Shown here in pieces: positions 56,701-64,000 of a stretch of DNA of 64,000 nucleotides; position 1 is the stretch's first letter, and every line of letters starts with the position of its first letter. The stretch lies in contig JAAESI010000246.1 of the NCBI GenBank assembly GCA_024229515.1, forward strand, positions 1 through 64,000, written 5' to 3'. The DNA is from Pseudomonadota bacterium. Its GTDB lineage: Bacteria; Myxococcota_A; UBA796; UBA9615. Under the pieces are notes generated by a model. It did no database searches and was not told the origin of the DNA. It saw only the letters and a list, made by a program, of their open reading frames with translations. The position numbers and the translations under genes are program-made.

Positions 56701-58286
56701 CCCAGCGGCACCCGCCGCGCCGCGAGGATCTCCTGGGTCATCGTGACGAACTCGCGGTAGGGCGGGAACTCCCCATCGAATGGGTACTCGGTGCCCTCGT
56801 CGCCCTCGGTCACGACGTAGACGAACTCGTCCATGTTCCCCAGGTCGACGAAGTCCGCGTAGCCGTCGGCGAGTTGCGGGAAGTCCGCGTCGGCGATGCG
56901 ATCGAGCTCCAGCGGGGCCGAGGGCGCGGCCAGGTGCAGGGTCAGCGCGTAGACCGCAAGATCGACCACCGCGAGCGCGAACAGCCCGGATGTCCGACGC
57001 CCGGCGGGGAGCCGCCACGCCGCCACCAGGGCGCCCGCAGCCGTCACCCAGCCGACCGCGTACAGCCCCCGCGTCCACCCATCCGTGATCTGGTCCGACG
57101 GCAGCACCAGCAGCACCCCGGCCGCGACCACGAGCCCCACCACCACCCGCATCCCAACGGGGTCAGACCCTGACACATTCCCTTTTAGGACCTGATCGAA
57201 GGCGACCGCCGCCGTAGCCGCCGCCAGCGGAACGACCGCCACCAGGTAGACCTCGTTGACGGGGTGGGTGATGAACAGCAGCGGCGTGGCCAGGTACTGA
57301 AGCACCGGGATCGACGACAGGAACACCGCGACCGCGACGATGCCCCAGACCGCCACGAGCCGCCCCACGGGCGTGGACCACGCCAACTTTCCCCGCCCGA
57401 TGCCGAAGATCAGCGCCGTCCCGAGCACGACCCCGAGGCTGTAGTCGGGCCGCATCACGCGCGGCGACGGGACGAGCAGGCCGGGGAGGTTGTCCCAATG
57501 GATGCCGTTGAACGCCGGCCCCCCCATCATCGCCAGCAGCGAGCTCAACTGGCCCTGCGTCGACGCTTCCCCCCAGTCCATCAAGAGCGGCACCACGGCC
57601 GGACTGCCCCCCGCGAGTCCCAGCCCGATCGCCGCCAGGGTCGGCTTCAGCGGGAGCCGTCCGAGGATCGCCCAAAGCACCAACACGGCCCCCGCGCAGG
57701 CCGCCATCCGCATGTGGCTCCCCAGCATCACCAGCGCGATCGCTGCCCCCGCCGCTCCCGCCCACCGCCACTGCACCCGGCCCTCACTCGACCGCACCTT
57801 CTCGAGGCAGGCGAACGCCACCGGCAGCCAGAGCACCAGCGGCCACTGCGGCGAGCGGCCGTCCACGAACCCCATGGCGCCGACCGGGCCGATCCCGACC
57901 GCGGCGCCGGCGAGGCAGGCGCTGATCTCCGACGCCCCCACCAGCCGCGCCAGCCATCGCACCGCGAGCACGGCACCAAGGGCGTGGAGGAGACAGACCA
58001 ACGGGTACGCGACGGCCACGGGGAGGAACAACACCGACCACGTGGCCGGGTACAGCGGGCCCAGGTAGACCGCGTCGGACACGAGGTTGGTGCCGCCGAC
58101 GGTGCCGGGAACGAACCACGGCGAGCGACCCTCCAGCCACGCCGTTCGCAGCCACTCCCAGGGCAGGATCCCGTGGAACACGAGGTCGTCGGCAGCGTCC
58201 ACGCCCTGCCCGAACAGGAACGGTGCGCCCACCGCGAAGGTGCCCAGGAGCGCGACGGCGAGAGGCCAGCGGGGACGGTCGCTCAT
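53745..58286 (-). CDS. Giant YfhO-like protein with internal duplication
   Basis: This 1513-residue protein consists of two homologous halves. Residues 1 to about 750 open with DDLVFHGILPWEWLRTAWLE and GRSPWFVPGTVGG; residues about 765-1513 repeat this as DDALFHAVPLYEWLHTALTE and GRSPWFLPWKLGG. Both halves then have about a dozen helices with LGSHMRM or LGSHLRY, a THPVNEVYLVAVVPLA or THPVDTFWGALAMIPLA block, and a periplasmic Cys-containing segment ending GQGWRIADG or HPGWKVGDG with VNQVH. It is a fused tandem duplication of a YfhO/GT-C enzyme. Between residues about 366 and 377 the codons become AT-rich over a REP-like palindrome. The start is ATG 58286, overlapping the preceding stop. Confidence 0.82.
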   Translation of the reverse strand: MSDRPRWPLAVALLGTFAVGAPFLFGQGVDAADDLVFHGILPWEWLRTAWLEGRSPWFVPGTVGGTNLVSDAVYLGPLYPATWSVLFLPVAVAYPLVCLLHALGAVLAVRWLARLVGASEISACLAGAAVGIGPVGAMGFVDGRSPQWPLVLWLPVAFACLEKVRSSEGRVQWRWAGAAGAAIALVMLGSHMRMAACAGAVLVLWAILGRLPLKPTLAAIGLGLAGGSPAVVPLLMDWGEASTQGQLSSLLAMMGGPAFNGIHWDNLPGLLVPSPRVMRPDYSLGVVLGTALIFGIGRGKLAWSTPVGRLVAVWGIVAVAVFLSSIPVLQYLATPLLFITHPVNEVYLVAVVPLAAATAAVAFDQVLKGNVSGSDPVGMRVVVGLVVAAGVLLVLPSDQITDGWTRGLYAVGWVTAAGALVAAWRLPAGRRTSGLFALAVVDLAVYALTLHLAAPSAPLELDRIADADFPQLADGYADFVDLGNMDEFVYVVTEGDEGTEYPFDGEFPPYREFVTMTQEILAARRVPLGYAAARGSRALAGEHKLTPVRQSIALRPLRSRLPTDAPPTDEDMRRILKTPEAARVLALHGLPWAVGPTAVEPVPGPLAPQCYSPASIEVEPDPHVRMRRLTATPFDAAGPALLESGAPAAGMARASVDCSQPGVITATAVGGRALVVVCERFGQGWRIADGAGRDLPIVPVNQVHQGVFVEEGSHTLTMSFHPPGLATSGAVAAGAWLLLLGLMLPSLETKDAVAPARPTEAPRWLLPAAALAVLVPGGPLLFGTGVDLPDDALFHAVPLYEWLHTALTEGRSPWFLPWKLGGVSLFADGSIHPLYPGTWLVLLLPGHVALIASMLLHGVGCLFAVRWMAQTFGASNATATLAGAGVAIGTVGSLSFVDLMIDSWPVFVWFPVALGALERMHQAPQEDRRTALRWAAVAAAATALLLLGSHLRYGPAAGAALAVWGLLRPGRRGLALAALALGLVGGGAGLVPALLEWRLTATDTARAATLAMPAHDMVSVWNLPGLFAPKPLRLRPDWSVGLVLVLAAVVMATQLKQRRLVAFGALLYAAGIAGGIPILRWLFAPLLLVTHPVDTFWGALAMIPLAVVGALALDRLLDGDFDALKARLRGPVGWAVAALGLAVIVRAIAAGSIFPSEIEEVGAAVAAVQAVVTVGVLVWGVRSPPGARRTALVCAVALVDVAVIAVRFHLAVPSAPMDLAERGNVDGIEGLDEGVLHLGELANLEAFLYDTGAMGPSADLADEGDDFDGLQERTQKHLLGWRWPVHVGARRGTRSASGRAKMPPRRPLALMAPLSEALVSDPVNRHQLEDFAPERIPPLFEGARSLGMQTMRLMRVRTAVGGLRPELRFDAGPPAPRCWPTTSVVVEPEETARIDRLLRTPFDITAPTVVEDPGFASARFVDAEVSCIDGAATVRTEGRALVVVGETWHPGWKVGDGRPTWPVNQVHFAFEAGPDDARALPIRFVPPGLVPAGIASAAAWLLIGLSLFVGRRR
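57156..57188 (+). repeat. REP-like palindromic insertion inside the giant YfhO-like gene
   Basis: The sequence GGGGTCAGACCCTGACACAT followed by a T-rich TTCCCTTTT lies inside coding sequence. It holds the dyad GGGTC-A-GACCC at 57160-57170. The host codons here are rare in the window (CTA, AAA, AAT, TCA, TCT, GTT). A related copy is at 2168-2186. The motif resembles REP elements linked to RAYT (TnpA-REP) transposases. Confidence 0.55.
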
Positions 58287-59008
58287 GCGCCGATCCCCGA
58301 GAAGATCCCGATGCCGATCGCGCCATCGGCGAACGCGTACAGGACTCCGTACGTGACCACGAACACGAACACCGTCGTCATCGCCGCGTAGTTGAGTCGA
58401 TCGATCGTCGCGATCCGACGGCCCTCGCCGACTCGGCTCCGCCACAGTCGGAAGCGATAGCCGACCACGTAGATCAGCACCGCGAGGTGGGGGATCGCGG
58501 TCCACGGCCGGCTCGTGACGACGACGAGCACGATCAGGGCCCACGCCAGGTAGACCCAGCGGTGCAGCCGCTTCCAGGTCTTGGGCCGGATGCGCTTCTT
58601 GACCCTGGTCAGCGACGTCAGCGCGAGCACCGTGACGATGAGGGAGCTGATGATCCCGGGGAGGTCCTCGGGGTTCGTGAAGTCGATGTCGTAGACCGGC
58701 TCCATCCACGCCATCGCCAGCAGGTGGCCGACGATGTGGAACGCCGGCGCATTGCCGATCGCCTCACGGAGCCCGATGACCCGCGCCCGCCGGGTGCCCC
58801 GATGGAACCGCGCCCACGGCGTGCTGAGGAGGATGACGGTGAGGTACCAGAACGCGAAGAAGCCGTACCCGCGGCGGGCCACTGCGACCCCGATCCCGTC
58901 CGGGAGCACGGCCGCGAGCACCGCGATGAGGACCGCGATGCCGAGAGTCCATGCGTAGACGGCCCGCTCGGCGCGGTGCCGGTCGCTCGATCCGCGAGTC
59001 GGTCCCAA
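58283..59008 (-). CDS. Ferric-reductase-like transmembrane protein (MsrQ/YedZ-like)
   Basis: A 241-residue membrane protein with about six helices. The order FFAFWYLTVILLSTPWARFH, FHIVGHLLAMAWMEPVYDID, KTWKRLHRWVYLAWALIVLV and HLAVLIYVVGYRFRLW places histidines in helices as in the haem-binding ferric reductase-like/MsrQ family, where haem b relays electrons in the inner membrane. The first possible start is TTG 59008, divergent from the Rieske gene. The stop overlaps the start of the giant YfhO-like gene by ATGA. A catalytic partner such as MsrP is not in the window. Confidence 0.75.
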   Translation of the reverse strand: MGPTRGSSDRHRAERAVYAWTLGIAVLIAVLAAVLPDGIGVAVARRGYGFFAFWYLTVILLSTPWARFHRGTRRARVIGLREAIGNAPAFHIVGHLLAMAWMEPVYDIDFTNPEDLPGIISSLIVTVLALTSLTRVKKRIRPKTWKRLHRWVYLAWALIVLVVVTSRPWTAIPHLAVLIYVVGYRFRLWRSRVGEGRRIATIDRLNYAAMTTVFVFVVTYGVLYAFADGAIGIGIFSGIGA

Positions 59009-59052
59009 TGGCGCGATTGTAGCCCCCGCGGCGCTATCGTTCCGGCCGAGCG

Positions 59053-60135
59053 ATGGCGACCACGACCCCCGTCCGCGCGGTGCCCGCCGAGCGCTACACC
59101 AGCGACGCCTTCCTGGAGCAGGAGCGGGCCGGGATCTTTGGGCGCTCGTGGCTCGTCGCAGGCCCCGAGCAACGGCTCCGCGAGGCGAACAGCTGGTTCG
59201 TCTTCGAGGCGCTGGGGGAGTCGATCGTCGTCACCCGCACCGCCGACGGCGCCGTCCACGCCTTCCACAACGCCTGCGCCCACCGGGGCAGCCGCATCGC
59301 CGTCGGGAGCGGCTGCAGCGAGCGGCTCCAGTGCCCCTACCACGGCTGGATCTTCCAGCTCGACGGCACGCTTCAGGGGGCGACGAAGCGTGACGGACTG
59401 GGGCATCGCCCCGGGAGCCTGAAGCCGGTCCAGGCGGACACCTGGATGGGGCAGGTGTGGGTGAACCTGGACCTCGATGCGCCGCCGCTGGCCGACTTCC
59501 TCGGCTCCGCCCTCATCGACGACGTGGCGACCTACGCGATCGACGCGATGACGCCGATTCAGACCTTCTCCAGGAAGCTCCCGAGCAACTGGAAGGTGCT
59601 CCTGGAGAACGCGATCGAGACGTACCACGTGGGCGCCGTGCACCCCCGCTCGGTGGGTCGCGCGGCGGTCAAGCAACTGGACCTCGTCTCGTTCGGAGAT
59701 CACTCCCGCCAGCGCCAGGACGTGATCGCCGAGGTCCCCGGGCGGGCGCGCCTGGACCGGGCCTGCGCCCGGGGCGGCCCGTACACCGACGTGCAACTCC
59801 GAGCGCTGCACAAGTACCTGATCTTCCCCAACTTCTTGATGAACCTGCTTCCGTACCACGTCACCTTCATGCAGGTGTTTCCGCTGACCCCCACGACCTG
59901 CGAGCTCCGCTATACGTTCGCCCGCCGCAAAGGCGCTCGGGGAATCGAGTTGGCTCGCGCCGTAGGCACCTGGCTGGGCTCGCGCTGGATCCTCCGGGAA
60001 GATCTCTCGGTGCTGCGCGCTTTCCAGGACGGGGCCGCCACGGGCCGACTTAGGGGGCATCGTTTGCACGAGGACGAAACCGCGATCGGACACTTCCACG
60101 CGGTCATCGAGCGGTGGTTCGAAGGAGAGCAATGA
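59053..60135 (+). CDS. Rieske-type ring-hydroxylating oxygenase, alpha subunit family
   Basis: This 360-residue cytoplasmic oxygenase has a Rieske [2Fe-2S] site (CAHRGSRIAVGSG with C75 and H77; CPYHGW with C94 and H97) and a mononuclear iron site (IETYHVGAVHP with H192 and H197). GQVWVNLDLDAPPL matches the junction between domains. Family members hydroxylate aromatics, choline-type amines or sterol-like compounds using electrons from a reductase; no reductase or ferredoxin is adjacent. It overlaps the site-2 protease gene by four bases, which is unexpected company for a catabolic oxygenase. Confidence 0.9.
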   Translation: MATTTPVRAVPAERYTSDAFLEQERAGIFGRSWLVAGPEQRLREANSWFVFEALGESIVVTRTADGAVHAFHNACAHRGSRIAVGSGCSERLQCPYHGWIFQLDGTLQGATKRDGLGHRPGSLKPVQADTWMGQVWVNLDLDAPPLADFLGSALIDDVATYAIDAMTPIQTFSRKLPSNWKVLLENAIETYHVGAVHPRSVGRAAVKQLDLVSFGDHSRQRQDVIAEVPGRARLDRACARGGPYTDVQLRALHKYLIFPNFLMNLLPYHVTFMQVFPLTPTTCELRYTFARRKGARGIELARAVGTWLGSRWILREDLSVLRAFQDGAATGRLRGHRLHEDETAIGHFHAVIERWFEGEQ

Positions 60136-61067
60136 CCGATCCCGCCGCCAGCCGTCCCTCGGGAGCCGCCCGCTTGTTCTCCGTCGCCGGCATCGACGTG
60201 TACGGCCACTGGACCTGGCTCCTGGTCGCCGTGATCGTCGTGCAGATCCGCGCCGATGCCTACTCGTCGATCGTGTGGAACGTCGTCGAGTACCTGTCGA
60301 TCTTCGTGATCGTGCTGCTGCACGAGTTCGGCCACGCCTTCGCCACGCGATCGGTAGGCGGAACCGCCAACAAGATCATGCTCTGGCCCCTCGGCGGGGT
60401 CGCCTACGTGCGGCCGCCAGCCCGCCCCGGCGCCCTGCTGTGGAGCATCTTCGCGGGCCCCCTGGTCAACCTCCTCCTCGTCCCCGTGTTGCTGGGCGCG
60501 GCCATCGGGTTCGCCGCCATCGCGCCGGACGCCTCCCCCGATCTGCAGCACGCCGTGGCCGCCATCCTGGTCATCAATGTCCTGCTCCTGGTGTTCAACC
60601 TGCTGCCCATCTACCCGCTGGACGGCGGGCAGATCCTCCACGCGCTGCTGTGGTTCGTCATCGGCCGCGAACGCGGACTCACGGTCGCGGCCGGCCTCGG
60701 GCTCGTCGCGTCGGTCACGGGAGGCCTGGCCGCGGTGATCCTCCTGCAGGACTTCTGGATCGGCGCCATCGCTGCGTACGCCGCGTGGCGCAGCTTCGTG
60801 GGCCTCGCCGTGGCCAAGAACCGGAGCAAGCTCCTCGCCGCCCCCCGCTACCCCGACCGCTCCTGCCCCCACTGCGGCGAGCTCGCCCCGCAAGGCCTGA
60901 AGGTCCTCTGCCCCAGGCGGCACGTCTTCGATCCGGTCGAGTTCGAGGGCCGCTGCCCGCAGTGCGATTCGGTGGTCGACGAGGTGATCTGCATGTTCTG
61001 CACGGAGCGCTCGCCCGTGATCCGCGCCGCGCCGGAGCCACAGCCCGAGTCCAACCCCGAATCGTAA
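60132..61067 (+). CDS. Site-2 protease-like membrane metallopeptidase (M50) with C-terminal zinc ribbon
   Basis: A 311-residue protein with about six helices. HEFGH at H64-H68 and the LDGG at about D164 form the intramembrane zinc site of M50/S2P peptidases, which cut regulatory membrane proteins inside the bilayer. After the membrane part, residues about 235-295 carry Cys pairs (CPHCGELAPQG; CPQCDSVVDEVICMFC) that look like a double zinc ribbon. The upstream sequence GGAG fits the ATG at 60132. Substrate unknown; a regulatory role for neighbours is possible but unproven. Confidence 0.87.
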   Translation: MTDPAASRPSGAARLFSVAGIDVYGHWTWLLVAVIVVQIRADAYSSIVWNVVEYLSIFVIVLLHEFGHAFATRSVGGTANKIMLWPLGGVAYVRPPARPGALLWSIFAGPLVNLLLVPVLLGAAIGFAAIAPDASPDLQHAVAAILVINVLLLVFNLLPIYPLDGGQILHALLWFVIGRERGLTVAAGLGLVASVTGGLAAVILLQDFWIGAIAAYAAWRSFVGLAVAKNRSKLLAAPRYPDRSCPHCGELAPQGLKVLCPRRHVFDPVEFEGRCPQCDSVVDEVICMFCTERSPVIRAAPEPQPESNPES

Positions 61068-61098
61068 GCCGAGGATCCCGCGGCTACACTCGCCCGGC

Positions 61099-62598
61099 AT
61101 GGCTGAGACCCGTCGCACCATCCTGCTGCTCCAGCCGACCGTCGGCGAGTGGGACGACATGCGCACCGCGCCCGCGCTGCCGCTGGCCCTGCTGCACGCC
61201 GCGACCCTCGCAGAGCAGCACTTCGACGTGCGCATCTTCGACATCCGCCTGCATCCCCGGGACTGGCAGGCCGCCCTCGCCCGCGAACTGACCGACGACG
61301 TGTTCCTCGTCGGCGCCTCCGCCTTCACCGGCCCGATGATCAGCTCGTGCCTGGACATGTGCCGCCTCGTGCGCGCCCGCCGTCCCCAGCTGCCCATCGT
61401 CTGGGGGGGCATCCACGCCAGCCTCCTGCCCCACGAGACCGTCCGCTCCCCGTGGGCCGACTACGTCATCCAGGGCGAAGGCGAACGGCCGCTCCTGGCC
61501 CTCGCCCAGGCGATCGCCAACGACGAACGGCCCGGCGACATCGGCGGCCTCTACTTCGAGGAAGAGGGCGAGGTCATCGGCCGCTCCCAGGACGGCTTCG
61601 CGAGCCTGGACGACCTGCCCGCGCCGCCCTGGCACATCGTTGGCATGCAGGACTACCTGCCGCTCTACAAGGGCCGCAAGTCCGTGTATTTCCAGAGTTC
61701 TCGCGGCTGTCCGCTGCCTTGCACGTACTGCTACAACGTCGTCTTCAACGCCCGCAAGTGGCGCTCCCTGAGCCCCGAGGCGACCCTCGAGCAGATCCGC
61801 CACCTCGTCGCGGAGCACGGCGTCGAGGACGTCTACTTCGTCGACGACATGTTCTTCACGAACCTCAAGCGCGCCCGCGTCATCGCCGAGGGAATGAAGG
61901 ACATCGATGCCTCCTGGCAGGTCCAGGGGGTCGACATCCTCGGCATGAAGCGGATGACCGACGAGGACTACCAGCTGCTCCTGGACAGCGGCTGCGAGCG
62001 GCTCACCTGCGGCATCGAATCGGGCTCCCCGCGGATGCGCACCTACGTGGAGAAAGGCGGCACGGTCGAGGACGTCATCGAGGTCACGAGCCGCCTCGCG
62101 AAGTTCCCGATCACGCTCTACTACAGCTTCCTGTGCGGCCTCCCCACGGAGACGCGCACGGAGCTGCGCGAGACCATCGACCTGATGTTCCACCTGCTGG
62201 AGCTCAACCCGAACCTGCACATCTCGCCGCTGTACAACTTCACGCCGTACCCCGGCACCGCGCTGTTCGACGTCTCGGTCGACCTCGGGCTGGTGCCGCC
62301 GACCACGCTGGAGGGTTGGTCGAACTACCGCCACGAGTCCACGAACCTGCATCCAGAGCGGCGCGCCCTGTACGAGTCGCTCTACTTCACGTCGCAGTTC
62401 CTGGACGACAAGACCCGCGAGTACGACGTCCCCTGGCCGGTCCGCGTCGGCGCCCGCGCCTACCGCCCTGTCGCCCGGTTCCGCACGAAGCACCTGTTCT
62501 TCCGCGGACTCGTGGAGAAGCGGGCGATGAACGTCGCGCTCGCCGCGTGGCAGGGCGTGGGCCGCAACATGCTCGCCCGCAAGCCGCTGTTCACGTGA
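61099..62598 (+). CDS. B12-binding radical SAM protein
   Basis: This 499-residue enzyme has an N-terminal cobalamin-binding Rossmann domain (TILLLQPTVGEWDDM; FLVGASAFTGPMISSCLDM; IVWGGIHASLLPHETV) and a radical SAM core with CPLPCTYC (C204, C208, C211), EDVYFVDDMFFTNLKRAR and CGIESGSPRMRTYVEKGG. Such class B methylases or ring-forming enzymes act on lipids, hopanoids, antibiotics and cofactors. Unlike strict sequence-specific methylases, it has a long C-terminal tail (about 380-499). GTGA coupling ties it to the next radical SAM gene, suggesting sequential steps. Confidence 0.87.
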   Translation: MAETRRTILLLQPTVGEWDDMRTAPALPLALLHAATLAEQHFDVRIFDIRLHPRDWQAALARELTDDVFLVGASAFTGPMISSCLDMCRLVRARRPQLPIVWGGIHASLLPHETVRSPWADYVIQGEGERPLLALAQAIANDERPGDIGGLYFEEEGEVIGRSQDGFASLDDLPAPPWHIVGMQDYLPLYKGRKSVYFQSSRGCPLPCTYCYNVVFNARKWRSLSPEATLEQIRHLVAEHGVEDVYFVDDMFFTNLKRARVIAEGMKDIDASWQVQGVDILGMKRMTDEDYQLLLDSGCERLTCGIESGSPRMRTYVEKGGTVEDVIEVTSRLAKFPITLYYSFLCGLPTETRTELRETIDLMFHLLELNPNLHISPLYNFTPYPGTALFDVSVDLGLVPPTTLEGWSNYRHESTNLHPERRALYESLYFTSQFLDDKTREYDVPWPVRVGARAYRPVARFRTKHLFFRGLVEKRAMNVALAAWQGVGRNMLARKPLFT

Positions 62599-63872
62599 CC
62601 GTCCTTCGCACGACGCAGACCCTGTGCCCGACCTGCCAGACGGTCTGTCCGGCGGAGCTGCACGTGCAGACCGGGGACGTCTGGATCCGCGCCGACTGCC
62701 CCGATCACGGCCCTGCGAACCACCGCTACTGGAAGGATGCCGAGCTCTTCGAGCAGTTGGACGACGTGGTCGGTGACACCGTCTTCTGCACCACGTTCGA
62801 GTGCCTCAAGGGCGAGCCCTGCGACCGCTGCCTCGACAAGACCTACAACGTGATGTTGGAGGTGACCAACGCCTGCAACCTCGACTGCCCGGTCTGCTGC
62901 GCCGACGCCAACAGCTTCCTCGCCCACCCCGATCCGACGATCGAGGAGATCATCGCGCGGCTCCCGGAGCCCCGAAGCAAGCTCAAGCGCCCCAACCTCG
63001 TGCTCTTCGGCGGCGAGCCGACCGTGCGCAAGGACCTGCCCGAGCTGATCGAGGCGATCGTGGCCAAGGGCTACATCCCGCGGCTGGCCACCAACGGCGT
63101 GCGTATGACCGATGAGGCGTACCTGAAGCGCCTGCGGAAGGCCGGCCTCAAGTGGGTCATCCTGCAGTTCGACGGGTTCGACGACGACGTCTCCGAGCTC
63201 ATCCGGGGGGAGCGGCTTCAGGCGGACAAGCGGGTGGCGATCGACCGCATGACGGAGCACGGATTCAAGGTCCAGCTCGGCACCATGATGGTCAAAGGCG
63301 TCAACACGAAGTACGCCCACGACCTCATCCAGTTCGCGTGCAACCACGACAAGATCTTCTGGCTCAGCTTCTACCCCCACAGCGCCCAGAGCCGCGCGAA
63401 CCTGCCGACCAAGGAGACGTACACGGCCGACATGCTCGACGAGATCGAGCAGCACACGTCCGGCCGCATCCGGCCGAAAGATTTCGTCGCCACGATGCGG
63501 CTCCTGAAGCGGCTGGGGCGGGTGCTCAGGTCCCCGAACCTCAAGCAGAAGCACAGCACCCTGCCGATGATCCTGGTCTGGGACGGCACCGACTACTTCC
63601 CCCTGGTCCGGCTGCTGGATCCCCGCTTCGCGGTCCGCCACCTGGGGCTGCTGCCCCGGCTGCTCGCGGCGCTTCCGAAGGTGCTGCGCTACCAGGAGCA
63701 GTACACCCCCGAGTTCCTCAAGTTCCTCATCGTGGAGAAGTTCCACGCGGACACGTCCATCGATCTGGAGGAGGCGTCGAACTGCCACATGGCGTTCATG
63801 ACGAAGGACCACTTCGTCCCCTTCGACCTCTTCAACATCGCCTACAAGCAGGACGGCGCCTGGGGCTCCTGA
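62595..63872 (+). CDS. Radical SAM protein of the Tes/pterin-dimethyltransferase-like group
   Basis: This 425-residue protein opens with LCPTCQTVCPAELHVQTGDV and RADCPDHGPANHRYWKDAEL, the zinc- or cluster-binding prefix seen in archaeal tetraether synthase (Tes)- and MJ0619-type enzymes. The core has CNLDCPVC (C94, C98, C101), LVLFGGEPTVRKDLPELI and RLATNGVRMTD. The C-terminal portion includes CNHDKIFWLSFYPHSAQS. Relatives join or methylate lipid chains or pterins using several Fe-S clusters. The substrate here is unknown; the pairing with a B12-type radical SAM enzyme makes lipid or cofactor modification plausible. Confidence 0.78.
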   Translation: MTVLRTTQTLCPTCQTVCPAELHVQTGDVWIRADCPDHGPANHRYWKDAELFEQLDDVVGDTVFCTTFECLKGEPCDRCLDKTYNVMLEVTNACNLDCPVCCADANSFLAHPDPTIEEIIARLPEPRSKLKRPNLVLFGGEPTVRKDLPELIEAIVAKGYIPRLATNGVRMTDEAYLKRLRKAGLKWVILQFDGFDDDVSELIRGERLQADKRVAIDRMTEHGFKVQLGTMMVKGVNTKYAHDLIQFACNHDKIFWLSFYPHSAQSRANLPTKETYTADMLDEIEQHTSGRIRPKDFVATMRLLKRLGRVLRSPNLKQKHSTLPMILVWDGTDYFPLVRLLDPRFAVRHLGLLPRLLAALPKVLRYQEQYTPEFLKFLIVEKFHADTSIDLEEASNCHMAFMTKDHFVPFDLFNIAYKQDGAWGS

Positions 63873-63873
63873 C

Positions 63874-64000
63874 GTGCGTGTCCTCTTCGTCTACCCGGCA
63901 CACGAGAACCTCGGGATCGAGTACCTGAGCGCTGGCCTGAAGGCCGCAGGGCACACCACCGAGTTGGCCTTCGACCCCGTGCTGTTCGACGACGCGTTCA
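63874..64000 (+). CDS. B12-binding radical SAM protein, N-terminal fragment (partial)
   Basis: From GTG 63874, one base after the previous stop, the frame reads VRVLFVYPAHENLGIEYLSA and then GLKAAGHTTELAFDPVLFDD, the start of a cobalamin-binding Rossmann domain as in B12-dependent radical SAM enzymes. The gene runs off the window after about 42 residues, so a radical SAM core is assumed, not seen. Confidence 0.7.
   Translation, partial: MRVLFVYPAHENLGIEYLSAGLKAAGHTTELAFDPVLFDDAF

Noticed and set aside
1..64000. tRNA, rRNA, riboswitches and insertion-sequence transposases
   Set aside because: None could be recognised by eye. The only mobile-element-like signals are the two REP-like palindromes and the unidentified partial frame at 1-111.

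Overview
The window is a very GC-rich, gene-dense stretch of a Gram-negative bacterial chromosome. Many lipoprotein signal peptides, a FadL-type outer-membrane protein, FHA-domain regulators, frequent GTG starts, Asp-rich lipoprotein linkers and large families of secreted proteins of unknown function suggest a Myxococcota-like (former Deltaproteobacteria) organism. This is an inference from gene style; no rRNA or other marker gene is present. Genes are tightly packed, and many start codons overlap the previous stop as GTGA or ATGA.

Layout. (1) 0.2-9 kb: envelope and secreted proteins, mostly on the minus strand: DUF2330-type protein, a small secreted protein, a HEAT-like protein, a FadL/OmpP1-type porin, a lipase-like lipoprotein and an L,D-transpeptidase. 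A plus-strand secreted protein at 7.3 kb is interrupted by an in-frame TGA. (2) 9.1-13.2 kb: a membrane-anchored thioredoxin whose linker is a 51-bp tandem repeat, an animal-type beta-ureidopropionase, an intergenic array of about nine other 51-bp repeats, and a YkgJ-type Cys-cluster protein. (3) 13.3-19.7 kb: a Ca2+/cation exchanger operon with a small lipoprotein, an FHA protein and a substrate-binding lipoprotein with an apparent CTG start; opposing it, a GCS2-CBS fusion and an FHA/winged-helix regulator. (4) 19.7-23.1 kb: three secreted proteins, the last an FG-GAP/ASPIC-UnbV protein with no normal start codon and a frameshift at a 15-bp inverted repeat. (5) 23.1-28.5 kb: three polytopic glycosyltransferase-like proteins. 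(6) 28.5-44.6 kb: an accessory biosynthetic region. It has three consecutive radical SAM genes plus a DegT aminotransferase; an opposing operon of a fourth radical SAM gene, a NodU/TobZ carbamoyltransferase and a flippase-like protein; and a coupled seven-gene operon (HpcH aldolase, Gfo/Idh/MocA dehydrogenase, GmhA-like SIS isomerase, 2-hydroxyacid dehydrogenase, GT-B-like protein, CMP-sugar synthetase fused to a HAD phosphatase, membrane beta-propeller-like protein). (7) 44.6-59 kb: giant YfhO-like membrane proteins, one fused to a PHP domain and one internally duplicated, around a pentaheme cytochrome and a ferric-reductase-like membrane protein. (8) 59-64 kb: a Rieske oxygenase, a site-2 protease, a B12-binding radical SAM enzyme, a Tes/pterin-methylase-like radical SAM enzyme, and the start of another B12-binding protein.

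How the genes fit together. Regions 5-8 read as surface glycan or lipid decoration: sugar acid synthesis and CMP activation, transamination, carbamoylation, radical SAM chemistry, a flippase-like carrier and several GT-C-like transferases. Regions 1-4 are envelope maintenance, secreted proteins and FHA signalling. The strongest oddities are the two related 51-bp dyad-containing repeat arrays, the animal-like beta-ureidopropionase, the aldolase plus CMP-transferase operon that lacks a PEP-condensing synthase, and REP-like palindromes lying inside coding sequences.
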